Positions 36,940 through 45,624 of a DNA stretch of 64,000 bases are shown here, one piece after another. The notes below the pieces were generated by a model, which did no database searches, was not told the origin of the DNA, and was given only the letters and a program-made list of their open reading frames with translations. Origin of the DNA: Pseudomonadota bacterium (lineage in GTDB: Bacteria; Desulfobacterota; Desulfovibrionia; Desulfovibrionales; Desulfovibrionaceae). How positions within the stretch are numbered: the first letter of the stretch is position 1; each line of letters begins with the position of its first letter. Position numbers and translations under genes: made by a program. The DNA lies in the NCBI GenBank assembly GCA_023419375.1, contig JAEZYD010000048.1, positions 75,669-139,668 on the forward strand, written 5' to 3'.

Positions 36940-39702
36940 ATGTCTGAAGCCCCCGTAAAACTGACCCCCATGTTTGAGCAGTACATGGGCATCAAGGCCG
37001 AACACCCCGATGCCCTGCTGTTTTACCGCATGGGCGACTTTTATGAACTGTTTCTTGAAGACGCCAAGGTCGCGGCCCGCGAGCTTCAGATTGCCCTCAC
37101 CAGCCGCAGCAGGGATGCAGAAAACCCCATCCCCATGTGCGGCGTACCGTGGCATGCGGTGGAGGGCTACGTGGCCCAGCTCATCGACAAGGGCTACCAC
37201 GTCGCCATCTGCGACCAGACAGAAGACCCAAAGGCCGCCAAGGGGCTGGTCAAAAGGGCCGTTACGCGCGTCATCACGCCCGGCACCGTGCTGGAAGACG
37301 CCAACCTCGCCAGCAAGAGCCATAATTTTTTGGGGGCGCTGTGCCCCTCCGCCTCGGGTGGGGCTGGCGGCCTGGCCTGGGCGGATATTTCCACGGGCCA
37401 GTGGTCTGGCGTTGAGTTCAAGCGCGAGGCCGAACTGTGGCAGTGGGCGCAAAAACTCGCCCCTCGCGAACTGCTGGTGCCGGAAGGGGTCGAGCCGCCC
37501 CAACGTTGCATTCTGGAAGGCATAAGGCTTGTGCGCATGCCGGTACCCCAGTTTGACCTCAAACGCGCCACAGAGCGCGTTGTGGCCGCTCAGGGCGTAC
37601 GCGAGGCTGGCGCTCTTGGGCTCGAAGGCAAGCCGGAGCTCATGCGGGCCTGCGGCGCGCTGCTGGTCTATCTGAGCCAGACGCAGATGCGCAACCCGGA
37701 TCACCTCATGCCCTTTGCCCCGCTTGATCTTGGCCGCCGTCTGCTCATTGACGATGTGACCGAGCGCAACCTTGAAATTTTCTGCCGCCTCAATGGCCGC
37801 AAGGGCAAGGGCACCCTGCGCCATGTGCTGGACGACACCATGACCCCCATGGGCGGCAGGCTGCTTGAAGACATGCTCCGCCACCCCTGGCGCGAGCTTG
37901 GGCCCATCACCCGCGTTCAGGACGCCGTGGCTTTTTTTCATGCGGACGATGCCCGCCGCGCCGTACTGCGCGAAGCCCTCAAAAATGTCTACGATCTGGA
38001 GCGCCTTTCCACGCGCATCAGCCTGAATCAGGGCGCGCCGCGCGATTTTATTGCCCTGCGCAACAGCCTTGCGGCCCTGCCGGACGTGTACGCCGCCCTG
38101 CAAGGGGTTGGCGAAACTTCTGCCGCAGCTTCTGCCAAAGCTTTTGGCGCGCCCGGTGCTGCGGACAACATGCCCAAGAGCGTTGCCGATGTGGTTAAGT
38201 CCTGGGACAACATGCAGGACTGCGCGGCCCTGCTGCAAAGCGCCCTGGTGGACAGCCCTCCTGCGGTCATAACCGAGGGCGGCCTGTTCAAAACCGGCTA
38301 CAATGCGGAGCTTGACCGCCTGCTTGATCTGGCGGAACACGGCGAACAGAAGCTCCAGAACATGCTGGCCGAGGAACAGGAAAAAACAGGCATCAGCAAG
38401 CTCAAGCTGGGCTTTAACCGTGTGTTCGGCTATTATTATGAGCTTACGCGCGCGGCTCACAGCGGGCCTGCGCCCTTCCATTTTATTCGCCGCCAGAGCC
38501 TTGCCAATGCCGAGCGCTTCACCACGGTGGAGCTGAAAGAGCTTGAAGAAGAGCTTCTCTCTGCCGCAGACAAGCGCAAGACGCTGGAATACTCCCTGTT
38601 TCAGGATCTGCGCACCCACATGGCCGCCCAGCGCGAACGCATCATCCACGCGGCGGATATGGTGGCCCAGCTTGATTACTGGCAGAGCCTCGCGCAGGTG
38701 GGCCGCACCAACAACTGGTGCAGGCCGGAGCTTGACGCGGAGGCCAATCTGGACATCCGCGAGGGGCGGCACCCTGTGGTTGAAGCCATGCTTGGCCGCG
38801 CCAATTTTGTGCCCAACGACTTTCGCCTTGATGCCGGACGCCGCCTGTGCCTGCTCACAGGCCCCAACATGGCCGGTAAATCCACCGTGCTGCGGCAAGT
38901 TGCCATCATCAGCTTGCTGGCGCAGATGGGTTCCATGGTTCCTGCCAGCGCCGCCCGTCTTGGGCTGGTGGACCGCCTGTTTTCACGCGTGGGCGCATCA
39001 GACAACCTTGCGCAAGGCCAGAGCACCTTTATGGTGGAAATGATGGAAACGGCCCGCATTCTGCGCCAGGCCACCCGCCGCAGTCTTGTGATTCTGGACG
39101 AAATTGGCCGGGGCACCAGCACCTATGACGGCGTGGCCCTGGCCTGGGCCGTGGTGGAAGACCTTGCAAAGCGGGCTGGCGGTGACCTGCGCACCCTCTT
39201 TGCCACCCACTACCACGAGCTGACCGCCCTGGAAGGCCGCATAGCGGGCGTGTTCACCATGAATATCGCCATCCGCGAATACAACAACGACATTCTCTTT
39301 CTGCACAAGCTGGTTCCCGGCCCTTCAGACCGCAGCTACGGCGTGGAGGTGGCCCGCCTTGCGGGTGTGCCCGGCCCGGTGGTGCAGCGGGCCAGAGCCA
39401 TCTTGCAGGGGCTTGAGCGCGGGCGCGACAGCGCCAGAAAAACCGTGGTTTCTGCGGTATCCCTGCCGGGCCTGAGCCTGCCTGAGCCAGCAAAAAAAGA
39501 GCCGGAGCTGCCGGAAATTGCCGCTGCGCCGCCGCGCTCGGAACACCCGCTTGTACTGCTGCTGCGCGAGCTGAATCCTGACGAGCTCAGCCCGCTGGAC
39601 GCCCTGCGCATGCTCATGGAATGGAAAAAACTGTGGAGCGACAGCCCGGAATCTGTCCCGCAAACAGACGCCCTGCCGCCGGACGAGGATAGTCATGAGT
39701 GA
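36940..39702 (+). CDS. mutS: DNA mismatch-repair protein MutS
   Basis: This 920-residue ATPase recognises mismatches. The mismatch-binding F-x-E is in GDFYELF (near 33-39). The connector, lever and clamp regions follow. The ABC ATPase has Walker A GPNMAGKST (near 642), the signature SQGxSTFMVEM-like segment, Walker B VILDEIGRGTSTYDG and the FATHYHEL H-loop. The length is a little above E. coli (853). No MutL is in the window. It overlaps the next gene by 8 nt. Confidence 0.96.
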   Translation: MSEAPVKLTPMFEQYMGIKAEHPDALLFYRMGDFYELFLEDAKVAARELQIALTSRSRDAENPIPMCGVPWHAVEGYVAQLIDKGYHVAICDQTEDPKAAKGLVKRAVTRVITPGTVLEDANLASKSHNFLGALCPSASGGAGGLAWADISTGQWSGVEFKREAELWQWAQKLAPRELLVPEGVEPPQRCILEGIRLVRMPVPQFDLKRATERVVAAQGVREAGALGLEGKPELMRACGALLVYLSQTQMRNPDHLMPFAPLDLGRRLLIDDVTERNLEIFCRLNGRKGKGTLRHVLDDTMTPMGGRLLEDMLRHPWRELGPITRVQDAVAFFHADDARRAVLREALKNVYDLERLSTRISLNQGAPRDFIALRNSLAALPDVYAALQGVGETSAAASAKAFGAPGAADNMPKSVADVVKSWDNMQDCAALLQSALVDSPPAVITEGGLFKTGYNAELDRLLDLAEHGEQKLQNMLAEEQEKTGISKLKLGFNRVFGYYYELTRAAHSGPAPFHFIRRQSLANAERFTTVELKELEEELLSAADKRKTLEYSLFQDLRTHMAAQRERIIHAADMVAQLDYWQSLAQVGRTNNWCRPELDAEANLDIREGRHPVVEAMLGRANFVPNDFRLDAGRRLCLLTGPNMAGKSTVLRQVAIISLLAQMGSMVPASAARLGLVDRLFSRVGASDNLAQGQSTFMVEMMETARILRQATRRSLVILDEIGRGTSTYDGVALAWAVVEDLAKRAGGDLRTLFATHYHELTALEGRIAGVFTMNIAIREYNNDILFLHKLVPGPSDRSYGVEVARLAGVPGPVVQRARAILQGLERGRDSARKTVVSAVSLPGLSLPEPAKKEPELPEIAAAPPRSEHPLVLLLRELNPDELSPLDALRMLMEWKKLWSDSPESVPQTDALPPDEDSHE

Positions 39703-40099
39703 CGCCAATCCCTGGTCTGTCATCCAGCTTGTGGCGGAACGCCGCATTGAGGAAGCCCTGTCGCAGGGGGCCTTTGACAACCTGCCCGGCGCTGGCAAAC
39801 CCCTTGAGATTGAAGACCTGAGCCATGTGCCGGAAGACATGCGCATGGCTTACAAGATATTGCGCAATGCTGGCTGCCTGCCGCCGGAGCTTGAGGAGCG
39901 CAAGGAACTGAACAGGCTTGTTGATCTGCTGGAGCACTGCGAGGACGAGCAGGAACGCGTGCGCCAGATGCAGAGGGTGCGCTTTATGGTCACGCGGGCC
40001 AAGATGCGCTTTCAGCGGCCCATGCAAATTGAGCAGGACGACCCCTATTACGACCGACTGCTGGACAGATTGTCCGCCAATCCGCGCAAGGCGGGCTGA
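39695..40099 (+). CDS. DUF1992 (DnaJC28-like) protein
   Basis: This 134-residue cytoplasmic protein has the conserved start of the DnaJ-homologue subfamily C member 28 domain: VAERRIEEALSQGAFDNLPGAGKPL. No J-domain HPD motif is present, so it is the C-terminal conserved domain only. Its function is unknown. ATG lies inside the last codons of mutS (8-nt overlap), so it is co-translated with mutS. A terminator follows. Confidence 0.82.
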   Translation: MSDANPWSVIQLVAERRIEEALSQGAFDNLPGAGKPLEIEDLSHVPEDMRMAYKILRNAGCLPPELEERKELNRLVDLLEHCEDEQERVRQMQRVRFMVTRAKMRFQRPMQIEQDDPYYDRLLDRLSANPRKAG

Positions 40100-40138
40100 T
40101 ACAGACAGTATTGTCAGACGCCAACCCCACAAAAAGCA

Positions 40139-40168
40139 CAATGGCCGGGAATATCCCGGCCATTTTTT
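40139..40168. terminator. Terminator shared by mutS-DUF1992 (+) and the Smr gene (-)
   Basis: AATGGCCGGGA (40140-40150) pairs with TCCCGGCCATT, followed by TTTTTT on the + strand. The minus strand also has a T-rich stretch (GTGCTTTTTG) just past the stem. Confidence 0.85.
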
Positions 40169-40247
40169 GCATCAAGTCTGCATATTCCCGTTCTGCCAGA
40201 TGACGCCCCATGGGGTGAAACAGGACGAAAACAGCCCAATAACCATC

Positions 40248-41297
40248 CTAGTACAGGTCAGAATCCGCAGGTATTCTTTCCCAGTAAATGCGGCCCTTTT
40301 TGCGATATTTGCGCAGCAGCACGTAAACGCTGCCCGGCCCGCCATCGTGCGGCTGGGCTGTGCAGAAGGCCAGCACCACCCGCTTGAAGGGATCCTGCGT
40401 CAGCCAGCTTTGCAGCTTTTCGCGCAGAACGCCCATGCCGTCGGGCGAATTGCGGCCTCGGCCCGGCACCACCAGCACCGTGCGCAGGCCCTTGTACCAG
40501 CTACCCTTAAAAAAGCCGCGCAGGGCTTCAAATGCCTGCATCGCATTGAGGCCGTGCAGGTCAAGGTGGGCCTCCGGGCTGAGACCGCCAGCGCGGAGCT
40601 TGTTCAGAATCATCTGATCAAGGCCAACCACATGGCCCTCAAGGTATTCGTCAGAGAACGTCAGGGCGAATTCCAGCTTGCCGTCCATGAAATCCTGAAG
40701 GCTCAATTCACCATGCGGCGGTGGCGTTGCCGGGGCGGGAGCCGGAACAACATCGCGCCCGCCGCCAGTGAGGGGGCTTACCGTGCCCATGGCGGCAAGA
40801 AAGGCCGAGGCCTCGTCATCCTCATCATGCTGAACAGGGGTGGGGGCGCTGCCAGATGACACCTTGCCAGATGACACCTTGCCAGATGATGTCTGGCCCG
40901 GTATTTGGGCCGCTTCCTGAGCAGCGCCCTTGGGTTTGCCAGCATCCTGCCTTGCACCCTTGGCCGCATTTTTTTTGCCTTTGCCGCGTTCTTCGGCCAG
41001 GGCATCTGCCATGCTGGTCATGGTGCCGCGTTCTTCCAGTGAAAACCCCGGATTTGCAGCCTTGCGGCTTTTTTTGGCGGGTGTCACGCTGCTCACGGCG
41101 TTCAAAAACAGATCGCAGTCTTCATCCGAAATTTCAGCAGTCTGCGTAGCGCCAGCAGAAGCTATCACGCGCTTGCCCTTGTTCTGCCCATGATGCGCAG
41201 GCTTGCGCTCATTGCTGCCGCTTTTTTGCTTTTCGGGAAATTTTTTTGCGTTGAGCGTGCGGAACGGATTTGCCCCAAAGGCGTCTGCGTCAGACAT
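40248..41297 (-). CDS. Smr-domain protein with long low-complexity N-terminus
   Basis: About 349 residues. Residues 1-180 are charged and Ala/Ser/Lys-rich, including SSGKV repeated twice. The C-terminus is a Smr domain: LDLHGLNAMQAFEAL (near 265), VVPGRGRNSPDG, where most Smr proteins have HGxGxG, and GGPGSVYVLLRK at the end. Smr domains are nucleases or nucleic-acid binders in MutS2 and in ribosome-collision endonucleases. ATG at 41297 begins at MSDADAFGANPF. The gene converges on mutS-DUF1992; it is not MutS2. The target is unknown. Confidence 0.8.
   Translation of the reverse strand: MSDADAFGANPFRTLNAKKFPEKQKSGSNERKPAHHGQNKGKRVIASAGATQTAEISDEDCDLFLNAVSSVTPAKKSRKAANPGFSLEERGTMTSMADALAEERGKGKKNAAKGARQDAGKPKGAAQEAAQIPGQTSSGKVSSGKVSSGSAPTPVQHDEDDEASAFLAAMGTVSPLTGGGRDVVPAPAPATPPPHGELSLQDFMDGKLEFALTFSDEYLEGHVVGLDQMILNKLRAGGLSPEAHLDLHGLNAMQAFEALRGFFKGSWYKGLRTVLVVPGRGRNSPDGMGVLREKLQSWLTQDPFKRVVLAFCTAQPHDGGPGSVYVLLRKYRKKGRIYWERIPADSDLY
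40851..40889. repeat. 15-bp tandem repeat inside the Smr-domain gene
   Basis: GCCAGATGACACCTT occurs at 40851-40865 and 40866-40880, then 9 more bases of a third copy. It is in frame and encodes repeated SSGKV on the minus strand, so copy-number change would not break the gene. Confidence 0.85.
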
Positions 41298-41322
41298 AAC
41301 GGCTCCACTCATGGGTTGTGCG

Positions 41323-41355
41323 AATAAAAAAAGCCGCAGCACAGGCCGCGGCTTT
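41323..41355 (-). terminator. Terminator of rimI-tpiA-secG
   Basis: On the minus strand AAAGCCGC and GCGGCTTT form a stem followed by TTTTATTC. It lies about 25 bp past the secG stop. Confidence 0.8.
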
Positions 41356-41377
41356 AACAGTAAAACAGGTGCTGCGC

Positions 41378-41761
41378 TTATTGGGCCGCAGGCGCCGGGG
41401 CCTTCTGCTCGGCAGGAGCAGCGGGCACCACAGGAGCCGGGGTCGCTTCCGCACCGGGCTTGACAGCCGGGGCGGCGGGCCTGGGAGCAGCAGGCTCTTC
41501 AATCTTCACGTCAAGAATCGTAGACTGACTGGAAGGACGCGAGCTGGTCACGAGGGTGTAGCTGAGCGACGTGATAACAAAAATCACGGCCATCAGGGCA
41601 GTCAGTTTGGCAAGAATGCCGCCTGCGCCGCCGCTGCCGAACACAGAGCTGTTGCCACCGCCAAAAATCACGCCCATGCCTTCCTTGCCCGCCTGAAGCA
41701 GCACAAGAATAACCAGCAACACGCACACAATGATATGCAGCGTAAGAATGAGAGTCTGCAC
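41378..41761 (-). CDS. secG: Preprotein translocase subunit SecG
   Basis: This 127-residue membrane protein has two helices (LILTLHIIVCVLLVILVLLQ and LAKLTALMAVIFVITSLSYT) separated by the conserved GKEGMGVIFGGGNSSVFGSGGAG loop region. The C-terminus is a long Ala/Pro-rich tail beyond the usual 75-110 residues. The start is GTG at 41761, with AGGAGG close upstream. It is last in rimI-tpiA-secG. Confidence 0.92.
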   Translation of the reverse strand: MQTLILTLHIIVCVLLVILVLLQAGKEGMGVIFGGGNSSVFGSGGAGGILAKLTALMAVIFVITSLSYTLVTSSRPSSQSTILDVKIEEPAAPRPAAPAVKPGAEATPAPVVPAAPAEQKAPAPAAQ

Positions 41762-41812
41762 GAATTCCTCCTCGCCGTCCGGCCACTGCCCGATGGCGCG
41801 CCCGAAGTGGGG

Positions 41813-42577
41813 TTAGGCCCCGATAATTTGTAAGAAGCTTTGCGCTTCTAAAGACGCTCCACCTACCAGAAGGCCATCCACGTTGTCAAGGGCCATAAGC
41901 CCTGCGGCATTGTTTGGCTTAACACTGCCGCCATACAGAATGGGCAGCTTGTCTGCGGTTTCACCCACAAGTTTTTTCAGCAAGGCCCGCGTGACGGCGT
42001 GGGCATCAAGCACTTCTTCCGGCCCGGCAACCTTGCCCGTGCCAATGGCCCACACTGGCTCGTAGCCAATGGCGAGCTTGCCCACAAGGGCAGCGCCGCG
42101 CAGGCTCTCGGGCATGGCCGAGAAAACGGCGGCAAGCTGGCGTTCAAGCACGGCGTTCAGCTTGCCGGCTTCGCGCTCGTCAAGGGTTTCGCCAATGCAG
42201 AACAGCACCTTGAGGCCGTGCTCAAGGGCAAAAATTGTTTTGCGGGCCACAAGGGCATCGTCCTCGCCCATGACGTGCCGCCGTTCAGAATGCCCGGTCA
42301 GCACCCAGCTTGCGCCAGCGTCAAGCAGCATGGCGGGCGAAGTTTCGCCCGTAAAGGCCCCTTCCTCAGCGGGATAGCAATTCTGCGCGCCCGCCGAAAG
42401 CGCCGCAACACCCTTGAAGGCGTCCGCCACGCAGCTTATGGACGTAAAGGGTGCAAAAACAACCACATCCTGCCCCGCAGGCATATGCCCAAGACTTTTG
42501 GCCAGATCGCTGGCGCTTTGGGCAGCCTGAGTGCGGGTTTTATACATCTTCCAGTTGGCGGCAAATATTTTTTGCAT
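41813..42577 (-). CDS. tpiA: Triosephosphate isomerase
   Basis: This 254-residue TIM barrel interconverts DHAP and glyceraldehyde 3-phosphate. Catalytic lysine is in FAANWKMYK, histidine in VLTGHSERRH, glutamate in GYEPVWAIGTGK, and the phosphate loop is LYGGSVKPNN. ATG at 42577 starts at the conserved MQKIFAANWKM; the frame extends upstream without conservation. It lies 14 bp after rimI and 51 bp before secG. Confidence 0.96.
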   Translation of the reverse strand: MQKIFAANWKMYKTRTQAAQSASDLAKSLGHMPAGQDVVVFAPFTSISCVADAFKGVAALSAGAQNCYPAEEGAFTGETSPAMLLDAGASWVLTGHSERRHVMGEDDALVARKTIFALEHGLKVLFCIGETLDEREAGKLNAVLERQLAAVFSAMPESLRGAALVGKLAIGYEPVWAIGTGKVAGPEEVLDAHAVTRALLKKLVGETADKLPILYGGSVKPNNAAGLMALDNVDGLLVGGASLEAQSFLQIIGA

Positions 42578-42591
42578 GGCGTCCTCAAGGA

Positions 42592-43050
42592 TCAGATGGA
42601 ACAAAGATAAATGAGCGCGTCTTCGCCAGTATCGGTATAATACTTTTTGCGCACGCCCTCTCGCTTGAAGCCGCAACTCTCATACAGACAAATAGCGGGC
42701 CTGTTGCCCACTCTGACTTCAAGCAAGATTTTGTTTATAGCCATTTTACGCGCAAGGCGCAAGACCACACCCAATATACGCCGCCCGTAGCCTCTGCGGC
42801 GTTCATCCGGCAAAACTGCAAGATTGAGTATTTCCAGTTCATCCAGCGTATGATACACTGATATGTAGCCAATCAGCGCCTCATGCCGAAATATTCCCAG
42901 TGCCGAAAAAGCCTTTTGTCCAAAGGCGGCAGCGCACTGCTCTTCTGACCAGGGCAGAGGAAAGCACTGGCGCTCAATCTCGTACATGGCGGCGGCATGC
43001 TGCGGCCCCAGCATCTGAAGGCGTTCGTCCCGCACTGTGGAAGCATTCAT
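42592..43050 (-). CDS. rimI: Ribosomal-protein-alanine N-acetyltransferase (GNAT)
   Basis: This 152-residue GNAT protein probably acetylates the N-terminal alanine of S18. IERQCFPLPWSEEQ, the acetyl-CoA loop RRRGYGRRIL, LEVRVGNRPAICLYESCGFKREG and KYYTDTGEDALI fit RimI. The start overlaps the divergent gene at 43049 by 2 nt, so there is no room for a normal shared promoter between them unless each lies inside the other's coding region; a downstream start for either is possible. Confidence 0.88.
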   Translation of the reverse strand: MNASTVRDERLQMLGPQHAAAMYEIERQCFPLPWSEEQCAAAFGQKAFSALGIFRHEALIGYISVYHTLDELEILNLAVLPDERRRGYGRRILGVVLRLARKMAINKILLEVRVGNRPAICLYESCGFKREGVRKKYYTDTGEDALIYLCSI

Positions 43051-43564
43051 GAAAATCAGCCTTTATCCTTCATTAGGCAACACTCCTGACTTGCAGGAGG
43101 TTGTGGACCACAACAATATGCCGCTGTGCATCATGCGCGGCGAGGACATACTGCGGCAGAACCTGCGGCACCGGGCCGTGGGCCTGCTTGTACGCGACCG
43201 CCTTGGGCGCGCCCTGCTGACGTTCCGCCCTGGCCATGGCTGGGGATTTTCGTCCTTCGGGCGGCTGCCCGCCGGGCAATCCAGCGAGCATAAGGCGCAG
43301 GAGCTGTTTAACAGCGACTGGAACCACGATGGGCGCATACTGCCGCTCGGCGTTTCCCCGCCGGGGCCGGACAATTTTAACGCCTTTGTGGCACTGTATG
43401 AGGGCCGCATGCCCGCCTCGCTGGCTGTCGCCGCCGTGCGCGACCCTGATCAGCACATGCTGGTCGATTATGACGAACTGCGGGGCCTTGGCGTACACTT
43501 TGGCGAACTGCTTTCGCCCTTTTTGCGGCAGGCGGTGCAGTCTGGCCTTGTACGCCCGCGCTGA
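43049..43564 (+). CDS. Nudix-like protein with a degenerate Nudix box
   Basis: About 171 residues. HRAVGLLVRDRLGRALLTFRPG resembles the first strands of IPP-isomerase-like Nudix proteins, and GRLPAGQSSEHKAQELF lies where the Nudix box should be, but the REUxEExGU core is lost. It is therefore probably non-catalytic or mis-assigned. ATG at 43049 is favoured over 43037 by a nearby GGAAG and by conservation starting at KISLYPSLG. It overlaps the rimI start by 2 nt, head to head. Function is unknown. Confidence 0.65.
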   Translation: MKISLYPSLGNTPDLQEVVDHNNMPLCIMRGEDILRQNLRHRAVGLLVRDRLGRALLTFRPGHGWGFSSFGRLPAGQSSEHKAQELFNSDWNHDGRILPLGVSPPGPDNFNAFVALYEGRMPASLAVAAVRDPDQHMLVDYDELRGLGVHFGELLSPFLRQAVQSGLVRPR

Positions 43565-43690
43565 CCCGCCCACACGCCCTCAATTTACCCGCGCGCAAGC
43601 CTGCCAGTCACCAAACCTTGCGAGCAGGGCGCAATCCCTTTGCCCTGCGTTCACTCAGTGCAACGCTTTAGGCCGTTCAGCGCGATTTTC

Positions 43691-44479
43691 TTATACGGTT
43701 GTGGGGCCAAGCAGATCAACAGCCTCCTGATGCACCAGCCCGTTGGAGGCCATGAGCACATCGCCAAAATGCAGGGCTTCGCCGCGCAAATTGGTCACCT
43801 TGCCGCCTGCTTCTGCCACCAGCAGCAGGCCAGCGGCAAAATCCCAGGGTTTCAGCCCTTCTTCATAAAACATGTCCAGCCTGCCGCAGGCCACATAGGC
43901 CATATCCACCGCCGCCGCGCCTATGCGGCGCAGGCCCTGGCTTTTGGGCAGCACAAGGGAGAGGCGCTCCAGTATTCTGTCGAGCCGCCCGCTAAAGTCA
44001 TAGGGAAAGCCCGTGGCCACCAGCGCATCGCCCAAAGTTTCAGCCTTGCTCACGCTTATGGGCGCACCGTTGAGGTACGCACCCTGCCCGCGCTGCGCGC
44101 TGAAGCATTCGTTCATCATGGGAATGTTGACCACGCCAAATTCCACATGATCCTTGTTCCACAGTGCCACCGAGGTAGCCACCTGCGGGATGCGGTGCAC
44201 AAAATTGGTTGTGCCGTCCACAGGGTCGATGATCCAGCACAGGCCATCCGGTTCCTTCTCGCTCTCGCTGCTTTCCTCGGCCATAAAGGCGGCGCCGGGC
44301 ACAAGGTCTGCCAGTTTTTCCTTCAAAAAAGCTTCCACCGCCAGGTCTGTCTGCGTGACCAGATCAATACGGCCCTTGTGGCGCACGTTGCTGGGCTTTG
44401 CCCAGTGCTCGCGCACGATGTCGCCGCTCTGGCGCACAATTTCCAGACATCCCTGCAAAATATCCTGTGATGCAAACAT
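43691..44479 (-). CDS. Inositol monophosphatase family protein (SuhB-like)
   Basis: This 262-residue Mg-dependent phosphatase has metal ligands in EESSE, DPVDGTTNFVH and WDFAAG. It would hydrolyse inositol-1-phosphate or a related sugar phosphate, and SuhB members also act in rRNA antitermination. ATG at 44479 follows AAAGGAAG. A short inverted repeat (GCAGGGC 43624-43630 with GCCCTGC 43642-43648) lies just past the stop and may be a weak terminator. Confidence 0.9.
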   Translation of the reverse strand: MFASQDILQGCLEIVRQSGDIVREHWAKPSNVRHKGRIDLVTQTDLAVEAFLKEKLADLVPGAAFMAEESSESEKEPDGLCWIIDPVDGTTNFVHRIPQVATSVALWNKDHVEFGVVNIPMMNECFSAQRGQGAYLNGAPISVSKAETLGDALVATGFPYDFSGRLDRILERLSLVLPKSQGLRRIGAAAVDMAYVACGRLDMFYEEGLKPWDFAAGLLLVAEAGGKVTNLRGEALHFGDVLMASNGLVHQEAVDLLGPTTV

Positions 44480-44510
44480 GGGGCTTCCTTTACGCGTGCG
44501 GGTTCTGCAA

Positions 44511-44545
44511 CGCAAAATGCCGCAGGGTGGTCACCCCGCAGCAGA
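44511..44545 (-). terminator. Possible terminator of GAF-mreB
   Basis: On the minus strand TGCGGGGTG and CACCCTGCG pair around two bases, followed by GCATTTTGC. It lies about 55 bp after the mreB stop and before the inositol-phosphatase gene. The T-run is short. Confidence 0.45.
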
Positions 44546-44596
44546 CAGTTTTCAGAAAATGGATTGTCGCGGCCTCAGCAAGCGGGGCTGACGCAG

Positions 44597-45622
44597 CTAG
44601 TTAATGAAGACAGAATGGTACAACTGGCGGTCAAGCATGGCTCTGGCCGTACCGCGCAGCACCGTGGTCAGAGGGTCTTTGTCCACAAAAACCTTGAGGC
44701 GCGTTTCTCTGGCGATAAACTGATCCAGCCCCTTGAGCAGTGAACCGCCGCCCGCCATAAGCATGCCGTTGCGGTAAATATCCGCAGCCAGTTCGGGCGG
44801 CGTTTTTTCCAGCGCGCGCATTACTGCGCCAAGGATTGCCAGCACAGGCTCGCGCAGGGCTTCGCGCACATGGCCTTCCGTCACCTTGACCACGCGGGGC
44901 GCGCCGCGCACCAGATCCTTGCCCGAAACTTCGAGCACCGGCGCATTGGGCATGGGCATGGCGGAACCAAGAATTTTCTTCACATTTTCCGCTGTATTGT
45001 CGCCGACTTCCATGCGAAAAACATCGCGCATGTAGCGTTGCACGGCCATATTCATGGCATCGCCCGCCACGCGCACAGACTGCGCATTGGCAATGCCCGC
45101 CATGGTGATTACAGCCACCTCGCTTGTGCCGCCGCCAATGTCGAGCACCAGATTGCCCAAAGGCTCATGGATGGGCAGGTCTGCGCCGATCGCCGCCGCC
45201 ATTGGCTCCTCGACCATAGCCACATCGGCAGCCCCAGCCAAAATGGCCGAGTCGATGACCGCGCGTTTTTCCACCTGGGTGATGCCCGTTGGAATGCAGA
45301 TGACCATGGAGGGCTTGACCAGCCGCAGTCCGGTGATGGCCTTGCGCACAAAGTAGGAGATCATTTCGCGCGTGATGTCGAAGTCGGCGATGACGCCGTC
45401 CTTCATGGGACGCACGGCCTTGATGCGCTGCGGCGTGCGGCCCAAATATTCCTTGGCGGAAGCGCCTACGGCGAGAACAGAATTCTTGTGCGTGTCTATG
45501 GCCACCACCGATGGTTCATTGATCACGATGCCGTCCGCCCTGGTGTAAAGCAGGGTGTTGGCAGTGCCAAGATCCATGGCAATGTCTTTGGACAAGAATC
45601 TGAAGAAACGCCGTAGAATCAT
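44597..45622 (-). CDS. mreB: Rod-shape-determining actin homologue MreB
   Basis: This 341-residue actin-fold ATPase forms filaments that guide lateral wall synthesis. AMDLGTANTLLY (phosphate 1), VICIPTGITQVEKRAV, VLDIGGGTSEVAVI (phosphate 2) and LMAGGGSLLKGLDQF (adenosine) are all present. It begins 2 bp after the stop of a double-GAF protein, an unusual partner; mreC and mreD are not adjacent on the downstream side. Confidence 0.96.
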   Translation of the reverse strand: MILRRFFRFLSKDIAMDLGTANTLLYTRADGIVINEPSVVAIDTHKNSVLAVGASAKEYLGRTPQRIKAVRPMKDGVIADFDITREMISYFVRKAITGLRLVKPSMVICIPTGITQVEKRAVIDSAILAGAADVAMVEEPMAAAIGADLPIHEPLGNLVLDIGGGTSEVAVITMAGIANAQSVRVAGDAMNMAVQRYMRDVFRMEVGDNTAENVKKILGSAMPMPNAPVLEVSGKDLVRGAPRVVKVTEGHVREALREPVLAILGAVMRALEKTPPELAADIYRNGMLMAGGGSLLKGLDQFIARETRLKVFVDKDPLTTVLRGTARAMLDRQLYHSVFIN

Positions 45623-45624
45623 GG

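Noticed and set aside
36892..38898. 668-codon open frame opposite mutS
   Set aside because: Antisense shadow; the + strand is unambiguous MutS.
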